NCBI GenBank assembly: GCA_016987375.1
Contig: PJRA01000508.1
Location: 612,438 to 676,437 of the forward strand
Origin: Brachionus koreanus
Taxonomy: Eukaryota > Rotifera > Eurotatoria > Ploima > Brachionidae
DNA: 64,000 nucleotides
Reading direction: 5' to 3'
In this document: positions 56,040-64,000 of the stretch, in pieces
How positions within the stretch are numbered: position 1 is the first letter of the stretch
How the letters are laid out: each line of letters opens with the position of its first letter
Notes under the pieces: model-generated
The model's input: only the letters and a program-made list of their open reading frames with translations
The model's database searches: none
Told to the model about the DNA's origin: nothing
Position numbers and translations under genes: made by a program

Positions 56040-56290
56040 CCCTCATTTACTAGTTGGCCGTATTTTTTACGTTCTGAAATTGAAACAATTAGGGAGACCG
56101 GCCAAATGTCCGCCTGCGTCCTAGTTGGCCGTATCAATGGCCGCCCGTTTTAAGCTGGCCGTATTTTTTTGCGGCCAAAAAATTCAGACCGCCAGGGAGA
56201 CCGGCCAAAAGACCGTTCGCAAATATTGGGCGAGTTAGGCGAATACGGCCACAAATAATTTTTCCCGGATCACTGACCGTGTGTACGGAT
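56040..56290. repeat. GC-rich patch with two diverged tandem units
   Basis: Two units of about 100 bp share GCTGGCCGTATTTTTT-type starts (TAGTTGGCCGTATTTTTTAC, AAGCTGGCCGTATTTTTTTG) and GGGAGACCGGCCAAA ends. A third partial GTTGGCCGTAT lies between. The base composition differs sharply from its surroundings. It may be part of a mobile element or of a foreign repeat. Confidence 0.6.
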
Positions 56291-56390
56291 GCCAAAACTA
56301 CTTTTTCCTTTTATTTAAAAAAACTTTAATTTAATGAAGCTATGAGACTAAGACTATCTTAGACTAATTAAATATACAATGTTTATAAAA

Positions 56391-56619
56391 GTAGATAGAG
56401 ATGTTGTTGGATGTTGGCAAAATGAAAATAATTTTACATTTTTACATTTTCATATTTTTAGATTTTTTGTGCAATATTTAAGAAATTTTTTTATTTTATT
56501 TTTGTTTACCAAATAATTTGATAGTTTTTTTTAATTTCTGAAAAATTTCACAAAAAATCTAAAAATATGAAGATGTAAAGATGTAAAATTATTTTCATTT
56601 GCCGAGATGTTTTATCTAC
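56391..56619. mobile_element. 229-bp MITE-like inverted repeat
   Basis: About 80 bp on the left (GGCAAAATGAAAATAATTTT, ACATTTTTACATTTTCATAT, TTTTAGATTTTTTGTG) is repeated inverted on the right with few mismatches. The outermost bases GTAGATAGAGATGTTG / GTAGATAAAACATCTC are also inverted. The loop is short. Such a transcript would form a long hairpin. Confidence 0.8.
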
Positions 56620-57002
56620 TATTTTTAAAGTTCGAAGAATTCTAAAATTAATTGTTTTTTTTTAAAAAAAAATTATTAATTAAGCTCATAACGCCTTAAA
56701 ATTAGCAAATTAGTGACAATAAATAAATAAAATCATTTTATTTTTATAATAACTTTATTGTTGAACAATGTGTGTCTAACTTTTTAGAAAATAACATAAA
56801 ATTAAGAAAAAAAATTAGAAAATTAAATTTTTAATGACAGACAATTTGCTAAAATGCCTTAGATCCGGACATTTTATTTGAATAAAAGAAAGACAAACTC
56901 AAAAACTGATACAACATTTACATTTAAATCTAAAACTCAAATACGCATTTATTTACAATTTGATTATTGAGCATAGTAACAAAAAACTTGGCTTTTATCA
57001 TG

Positions 57003-60000
57003 TTACACATTAATCCAGCCATTGTCGTTTAAAAATCTCAAAATGCGCCTTCGAGCTGTACGCGGTATTTGAAAATAGTTCGGACACGATCGTTTAAGCG
57101 ATTCGATAAATTTTTTTGATCTACTAAAATTCGGCTTCTGTTTGGACAAGTTTTCGTTCAACGAATCATCCAAATCAAGCTGATCGTTGTTCAATGGCTG
57201 ATGCTCGTTCATTTGCTCACGATAATCAAGACTATTCTTTAAATATTTGCAATTAAGAACAAAATAAGACGCAAAAAATTTTTTTTTGTTTTTTTTTTTT
57301 TTTCAAAATTTCAAATTGGCGTTTTTAATTTAATCAAAATTTAAGAAATCTTTTGACTCCTTTAATTTGTGACAAAAACAAAAAAAAATTTATTAGCTAC
57401 TAAGAAAATTTATATTTACTTTTATAATAAGAGTTTTTATATTTATGTAATCGTTTGGTTTCATGTGTATTGATAATATTAGCTAATTTTAATGTTGTTT
57501 ATTTAAAAAAAAAATTATCATACACAAATAACAGAAGTCGAATCTCGTTCATTTATTCAAAAATAAAAACAAATTTTTTTTAATTATTATATTTTTTTAA
57601 AACTAAAAAAAAAATAAAAAAAATCAAATTTAATTAATTAACTAACATTGCGAAAAATTTAGAAAAAAATTTTTTTTTTTGTTTTATTTAATTGAAAAAA
57701 GAAACAAAAATTAGCATCTCAAAAATTGAAAAAGAAAAAAATTTTTTTTTTAATTTTTAGTTCTTAATTGAGATTCGATTTCTATCAATATAAATTTATT
57801 TGACAAAATAACAAGCATACACAGACTCACTCATTATACTACTCTTTTTCAAAAATAATAAATTACTTTTTTTTCATTTTCAGAGAGAAGATTATATCCA
57901 GGCAAAGCGCACAATCTTTCGCTAGTTGATCGTCTAGTTTTGGACGATTGATGCTTGAAATTTAAATTTTCCTTTTTTGTTTTAGCGTCCGATGATGAGT
58001 TTGAAAGAGACGTGGACAAAGAAGAAGACCTGGACGATGATCTAGATGATAAAACTTTGCGTTTTTTGCTTTTAATTTTAAAGAGTTCCTCATCTTCGTC
58101 ATTGTCACTATTACTATTAACATTCGGTGCATCTAGTGTTGTTTCATCTGCGTTTTCTTCATCATCCGACATTTTTTGCACACGAGGTCGCAAATTTTTG
58201 CATTCCCTGGACGAGTTCAAGTTAACATTTAGACTTTTGGGATTTTTTTGATTTGAAAACGAGTTATTTTGACTCGATCGGCTGTTCAAACGTCTTAGAC
58301 GTCTGACAATATTATTCGTATCAACTTCATTTATTCCACTTCCAACACTGCTTGCTGCACCAGCACTGCTCAAATCCTCCTCGGTGTCTTTGGTATCTTC
58401 TATTTTTTCGTCATCACTTTTTTCCTGAAACAAATCGTCGCTCATATTTTCATCATTTTCGTCCATGTCCTCGGTCACAAGGTCTTCATTGTCGGCCACC
58501 ATTTCTTCTTCGGCTCTGGGTGTCTCGGTTTTAAAGCGTTTGGATGGCGAAAAACCTTTAACCGGTGATCTAAGACTGTTAAAACGTGTTAAACGTTTTG
58601 GTGACGAGTAGCAAAGCATCCGTTTGGTTTGTTTTTTTTGATTTTTTATTTCTTGTTTGATTCTTTCTTTCTCCAGCACGTGTCTACTATACTCGTTTAT
58701 ATCACTTAATTTAGTGATACCTTTAGCTCTGTATTCATTAAGCTCTTTCAAACGGTCACTAAGAATCCGCTGTTTACGAGAAACTTCAACAAGTGCTTCG
58801 TACTCAGACGCGGTGATAAGTTGAGCGAATTTTTTATATTTGTCATTCAAATCCCTTTAATTTATTTTTTTTTTTAAATAAAAATTGAAAAATAAAATTT
58901 TTTAATTTTACGTTGTTTCTTTGTCATTTTGGTTAGACTTGTTTTTTTTTGGTCTACCTACCGAGGCAACCGATGGTAATGCAGCATGTATTTCGGATAC
59001 TATGCCAAAACCGTTACTAGTGCCCAATGTGGAGGTTTTGTTGATTGTGTTGATAAGTGCACTGGCATTGTTTATGAGGCCGTATTCTCTGGCTATTTTT
59101 TTATATCGTTGTCTCTCGATTAAACATTCTCGGTATATTTTGACAAGGGTTAGCTTGAGATCAAAGTCTACTTGATCGTCGTCTGGCTTGGCTGATTCTT
59201 CTTGGAATAAGTAGGAAATTTGGTTGTTGGATATTGCCAAATTTGAAACGAGACACTCGGCGTCATTTTTAAATTCGCGTTCAAAATCATCTCGCAGCGG
59301 CATGTAGCCCAAGGCTCTTTGTTCCTCAATTGACATTTCGACAGGCGGCAATAAAATCGTATTCTGGATATCAGGACTTTTTGGACAGGCTTTTTCTTCA
59401 GTATTGCCATTGATTTGGATTTTATTTATTCTATTGCGTGATGTTATTGTGTCTTAAAAAAATTAAACATTTTAAATTTTCAATTAAAAATTTTATTTAA
59501 AATAAATAATTTAGGCATTGAGTTTTTTTCTAAATTAAAAAAAAAATTTATTAATCAAATTTGTTTTGATATAATATTGGTCTAAAATTTGGTATGATTA
59601 CATTACATCGTTTATTTCACCTTTTCAAAAAAAATGCTAAATTTGTGCAACTGATTTAGCTTAATGATTATCAGAAAATAAACATATTCTTAAAGTCGAA
59701 CAAATATACCAAGTTAAATTAAATTTTTTAAATCTGTTAACCTTTGGAAAAATATATGCATGCTGAATTAATGCATAATACTTGGTTATATTTAAAAATG
59801 GTTTGCTAACCATGAAATTTTTAAAAAATAATTAGAAATTTTTTGTTTGTTGATCATTTTTGTTCATTAAATTTGATGAAAAACATTAAAACTTTACTTA
59901 TTAATTATTAATTTTATTTTCTAAGTAAAAAAAGGAGTAATTCAATATACATTTTTTTTTTAAGTTAAAGCAAACAATGTCTAATTAATTAATAACTAGT

Positions 60001-61989
60001 AAATGTTTCGAATATATTTAATTATACTTTTTACTTGATTAATAGTTAAGTGTCTTAAATTAGTTTAAATAAATTATTAATTCTAAATTAGCTTTTTTCA
60101 ATTGTTGGAAAATTTTTGAAACGAGTCCAATCGACTATTTTTTCACACATTTATTACTTTAAAAAGAGTCAAAATCATTTTCAAATTAAAATTATTAAAT
60201 TTTTCTAAGTTTATTTAGTAGTATTGTGAGAATCAAATACAAATCGAACCAAAATTCTTCCTTTTTTTGATAAATTGGAATTTACCAAAATAAAAAAATA
60301 AAAAAAAAATACTGCAATTAAATGAAATTTCACTAAAATAAATGAGAAAAATTTTAAAAAATTATTTTGAAATTTTTTTAATTTCAAAAAATCAAATAAA
60401 TACTCAATTTAAACCGTATTTATGTTTTATTTTCTGTATTTTTTACATAAGAAAAATATTTTTTTTAAAAAAAGCTGCAACAATGAATGAATGTTGCGCT
60501 TTGTTACACTATTTTTTCGAGTGTTTTTTATTTTGGCAAATTTTAATTAACCATTTGGGGTTGAATGAAAAACTTTACTTTTTAAAATGAGAATTTTACT
60601 TAATAATTTAAAAAGTAAACATTTTGTACAATTCATAAAGTTCCTTAAAAATAATAAGCATCAATTTAATTAAATAATTGTCCACTAATCATTAGGACAA
60701 ACCCAGAAAAGAAAGCAAGATCGCTCACCGAAGAGACGGCTAGAACAAATTGAGCAAAATAGCATAGAGTCACCTGTTCATGTTCCAAATAAGTTAGCCA
60801 AGGATCGTTGCAAAAACTTAATCCAACTAATAAGCCAATGTGAATGGACTGATTATAAGAAGAGTTGCGTATTATTCAAATTAACCAAGACAATTTGAAG
60901 AATAGTACTTACACTTGCCCATCTTGGATTATATTACATGTGTAAGCATATAATTGGCTTTGGTATTGAAGAGTTTTCAATAAACCTTCATGAAAAGCAA
61001 AGAATTCTGGTGCTTAACTTAAGGTCAATTTGCTACTGTTGGTAGACCACACAAGATGGCTAAAGCACTGAAGAAATAATGTATTTTTTTATTTGCTTTT
61101 AATTAATGATTTTCTTTAATAATTGACAAAATTTAAATAAAATTGATATTTTTAAATAATGATTTTTTTTCTTTAAATATCTTAAAAGCTTAAAATTAAA
61201 ATCGAGCTATAAATTAACACAAGTACAATATTGATCAGCTAAAAAATAAAATTTCAATTAATAAAAATTCCCAAAATTATGACATCAAAATAAAACCGAC
61301 AACTAAAATAAAATTATTATTTAGCTTAATTTTTTAAATTTTGATGATGCCTAAATATTCAAATCAATAGTTAACACTATTTTGATCAGAATATAATTAA
61401 TTAATGAAGCTTCTAAATCACAAAAGAAGTTAATAACTCAAAATATAATTACGTTTTCCGAGATTGCCATGAACATAATAAGAATAGTAGTGTTTCTTGC
61501 ACTCTAAATATCAATTTATTAGTCAAAGTTACTTTCTAGAAGAAAATTTTACCTGTTGGAGACCTATTTGTTAAATTTTTGGCTATATCATCCCAATTAC
61601 CCAGGCCAAATTGTTCTACTAAATCAAGCAACAACAGCTCTTCTTTGTAGCTCCAATAGTCTTCGCTGTCATAAACAGGAAAACATTCGTTTGATTTGAG
61701 TTGATAGCTATGCTCTTTCTTGTGCTCGCCAAGCTCTGCTGACATGGAAAAACACTATAAAAGAATTAGAAATTAATGCAAATGTCAAGTCAGCCAGTTT
61801 ATTGATTACTTTTAGGCATAGGAAAAAATTGGTACATTCATTGCACTTGATTGACACATTACCTAGAGAATTTAAGCAATATGTACATTTAGTTATGTCA
61901 GTTTGAAGACTATGATCTGGTGCGTTGCTTAATGATTTGAATGAAGAAACGGACGAACTAGATGATTTAGAATGATGCGATTTGGACAT
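57003..61989 (-). CDS. TADA2B: TADA2B, SAGA histone-acetyltransferase adaptor
   Basis: Seven exons on the minus strand: 61810-61989, 61553-61754, 61453-61503, 58912-59452, 57867-58854, 57420-57482, 57003-57236; phases close to 752 residues. Ada2b couples GCN5/PCAF to SAGA. Visible in order: ZZ finger (CTYCLNSLGNVSIKCNECTN, FFLCLKCFSM, at about 36-85), SANT/Myb domain (WSYKEELLLLDLVEQFGLGN, WDDIAKNLTN), YYVHGNLGK, the Ada2b-specific block EEQRALGYMPLRDDFEREF, a coiled-coil region LKELNEYRAKGITKL, and a C-terminal SWIRM-type domain (ALPGYNLLSENEKK, MKPNDYINIKTLIIK, RRRILRFLNDNGWINV). Between coiled coil and SWIRM lies a long acidic/Ser-rich insert of about 240 residues, making it far longer than human TADA2B (420). 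Exons 6 and 7 were found by homology of frame and phase and are a little less sure. Confidence 0.92.
59453..61452 (-). other. Third intron of TADA2B (2.0 kb)
   Basis: A/T-rich, carrying a MULE-type relic at 60690-61080 on the opposite strand. A plus-strand open frame at 60342-60590 has Cys and Phe-rich codons but no motif. Confidence 0.7.
60690..61080 (+). mobile_element. MULE-type transposase C-terminal relic (SWIM finger)
   Basis: Codons for TCPSWIILHV and, one frame over, CKHIIGFGIEEF make a SWIM zinc finger (C-P-x-W...C-K-H-I), followed 100 bp later by VGRPHKMAKALKK and a stop. SWIM fingers plus a GRPKK.KKAL-type tail end many Mutator-like transposases. At least one frameshift; no catalytic domain nearby. 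Confidence 0.55.
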
Positions 61990-62708
61990 TTTGGCGACAG
62001 CTTTGCATTCATAAATTCACATCATTGGGAAGTGATATGCACTAAACGATCGAGTCTGCTCTCTTTTCTAGTCTTCTATTATATGTATTTATTTCTATCA
62101 AGATCGAGCAAAAAGAAAATAAAATATTTTAGATTTATTGTTTAGTATATATTATTTTTTTGGTTCGTTTTCTTAATTATTTCGAGTAATAATTTTTCTA
62201 AGGCTCCATCTAGCTCACGTATGTTAAAATTTAGAAATATATATTTGATATCAAGTAATATATTGTAGTAAAAATAAATTTTTATGCTAATTTCTAAAGG
62301 GTATTTGAATCTTATTCTCTCCTATTTTTAATAAAATATATGTGTTGTCAAATCATATGTGTCTTGAGCTTAACGACTTAAAAATTGTCTTGAATAGCCC
62401 AAAATTTGTAATGAATAATATTGCTTTAAAAATTTCATAGTTAACAACGATTTGCCTATCATCTATTATTAGTTAATAGCGTTTTATTAGAATCTTTAAG
62501 ATTTATTTCATGATTCAAACTGGAACTTTGGCACTATTTTTAGCTTCAGCCTTTTTATATCCAAGCTTAAACTTTCAAGAAATTATTATTGGATTTTTTT
62601 ACCACTTTATCATCAATTGAATTTAATCTGAATTTAAATTAAACTAGAAAAAGCGGCAAAGCATATTTTAATGTCATAAATAATATCAATAATAATCTTT
62701 TCGATTTG

Positions 62709-62889
62709 GGCTTCGTGAAATTTGGCACAAAAAAAAGAAAAAAAAAATCCTATTACATTTGCAGGAATATACCAGAACCTTGCAAACAGTGCAATTATGA
62801 ATTTTGCACCATTTTGCATAGCTAGTTTTTAATCTTTTAAAAAAAATGCAAGTTTTTTTGTGTTTAATTCTGCTTTCACAAAAACTTCG
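62709..62889. mobile_element. TIR-MITE, GTGAAATTT family
   Basis: Left end CTTCGTGAAATTTGGCACAA and right end (reverse complement CGAAGTTTTTGTGAAAGCAG, then AATTAAACACAA) are imperfect inverted repeats like those of the 17.1 kb and 38.7 kb elements. Internal CATTTGCAGG and CCTTGCAAACAGTGCAATTA resemble the other members. Confidence 0.55.
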
Positions 62890-63694
62890 ACTTGCTGCCA
62901 AATCAAAATTAAAAAATTTGACATTTTTTGGCTTTAGTATTCATATAATTTTTCCATCTTACTATCAAAAGTCTTGAAAAATTACCTTTGGCATTGTAAG
63001 AAGCCAAAACTTTTTTCTTGATATATTAACCAATCTTGATATAAAATTTAATTTTTAATCTTGTTGGAAAATCAAAGGGTCATATAACTCAAATAACAGT
63101 TCTAAAAATGCTATAAGATTGTTTTCCAAGGTTTTTTTGCTAACTAATTGAGAAATTCTTCAAGAATGTCGTAATAGGAAATGAATCTTCCAATACTGGC
63201 TTATCCTTCAACGTTTTCTAAGCTTACTATACAGAAATTCGAATTAAAGGACAATTGCCTCATGTTCAATCAATTTTTTCCCAGTCCCAGTCTTAGCAGC
63301 ATTATTTACCATGAAAAAAAATAAAATATTTACCATGAAAATTCGATGATCATCTAAAATACATCATCAAGAAAAAAGGATTAAAGGAAAAATTTAGAAT
63401 TGATGTTTTTTAAATAAAAAAATGCTTTTATTTCTTAATTTTCAAAATTAATTAGAAAATATGTAATAAGCAATCAATCATTTTTCATTTTTTTAAATAA
63501 ATAATAAAAAACAGGTTTTGATTTTTTTATTTTTATAAGCTTTATCCCTTTTTCTTGATTGCAAATCGTCAATCATCCAATTCTATTCTTTAAAAGAAAA
63601 CACTGATTTAGATGATTTGATTCAAAATATGTACAAACAAAAGTTTATAAGTGACGTTTTATTTTTTTGCAGTATTTTTTTGACTCTAAGTTTG

Positions 63695-63766
63695 GCTTTC
63701 AATTGCGAATCAGCTTCCAATTGTGGTTCAGTTTCGATTTGACTCTCAGCTGTCAATTGTAGCTCA
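63695..63766. repeat. 18-bp tandem repeat, four units
   Basis: Units GCTTTCAATTGCGAATCA, GCTTCCAATTGTGGTTCA, GTTTCGATTTGACTCTCA and GCTGTCAATTGTAGCTCA. On the minus strand they keep frame and encode six-residue repeats (ELQLTA, ESQIET, EPQLEA, DSQLKA). Might be part of an exon continuing on the minus strand or a decayed minisatellite. Confidence 0.6.
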
Positions 63767-64000
63767 GAAAATAAATACAAATCTGAGTTTTTTTTTCAGA
63801 ATTTTATTTATGTTTGATTTGTTTAAAATAATAAATTTGATTCTAGATTTAAGTTAAAAACCAACTTTTGAAAAATCTAAGAAATAGAAAAAAAAGTGTA
63901 ACAAAATGGATTGACAATATTTTGATGCCAAAAACAATCTAGAACAATTTATCTAAAAAGTAGTTTTAGCTACCATATTGAGCCATTCAGGTCATACTCT

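Larger units (their letters stand above)
61990..64000. other. Right-hand intergenic region
   Basis: Upstream of TADA2B. Contains a MITE at 62709-62889 and an 18-bp tandem repeat at 63695-63766. No other gene was recognised on either strand. Confidence 0.5.

Noticed and set aside
55835..56153. Two open frames crossing the N gap
   Set aside because: They exist only because Ns do not read as stops; the sequence is a SINE plus flanking repeat.
1..64000. CRISPR arrays, prokaryotic operons, prophage or plasmid genes
   Set aside because: None seen; all genes have eukaryotic families and spliceosomal introns, so the bacterial-type features were not called.

Overview
The window is eukaryotic and very AT-rich (roughly three quarters A+T by eye). 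Genes have many 45-70 nt GT..AG introns mixed with a few kilobase-sized ones. The proteins are animal-like (TADA2B, ARMT1, TUBGCP2, a Polyhomeotic-type SAM protein). Low GC, small introns, many degraded non-LTR retrotransposons and acceptor-like AGs beside start codons would fit a monogonont rotifer such as Brachionus, but that assignment is an inference; the sequence itself only supports a compact, AT-rich invertebrate genome. A run of 20 Ns at 55917-55936 shows this is draft assembly.

Layout. 0-5 kb: edge copy of an SH3-domain gene (-), two duplicated initiator-tRNA-Met genes (-) and ATG3 (-). 5.4-13 kb: UTP18 (+), split by a 5.8 kb intron that carries a hAT-like MITE. 14.5-16.4 kb: a GC-rich SAM/AT-hook Polyhomeotic-like gene (+). 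19-24.5 kb: four short-spaced plus-strand genes: TIMM21, a TIM21/COA1-type tandem paralogue, POLR2I and mitochondrial NARS2. 25-32.8 kb: accessory zone with a 1.6 kb segmental duplication (tRNA-Ile plus SH3 gene, two copies about 6.1 kb apart) enclosing a small membrane protein gene and wrecks of LINE and Tc1/mariner elements. 33.1-46.6 kb: TUBGCP2 (-) and MSH6 (+), divergent across about 180 bp. 48-55 kb: a condensation/acyltransferase-like enzyme (+), GTF2E1 (+), a LINE wreck and ARMT1 (-). 55.8-56.6 kb: a tRNA-derived SINE broken by the N gap, a GC-rich repeat patch and a long inverted repeat. 57-62 kb: TADA2B (-), seven exons. The last 2 kb has no recognisable gene.

Most genes are housekeeping: autophagy (ATG3), ribosome biogenesis (UTP18), mitochondrial import/assembly and translation (TIMM21, its paralogue, NARS2), Pol II transcription (POLR2I, GTF2E1), chromatin (TADA2B, SAM protein), microtubule nucleation (TUBGCP2), mismatch repair (MSH6) and damage control (ARMT1). 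They are not one pathway. Multi-exon models were built by hand: reading frames were joined across GT..AG introns so that phase was kept and the protein matched the known family. The less familiar material is the tandem TIM21 pair with a shared intron, the triplicated SH3 gene, the acyltransferase-like enzyme and several unnamed non-autonomous elements.
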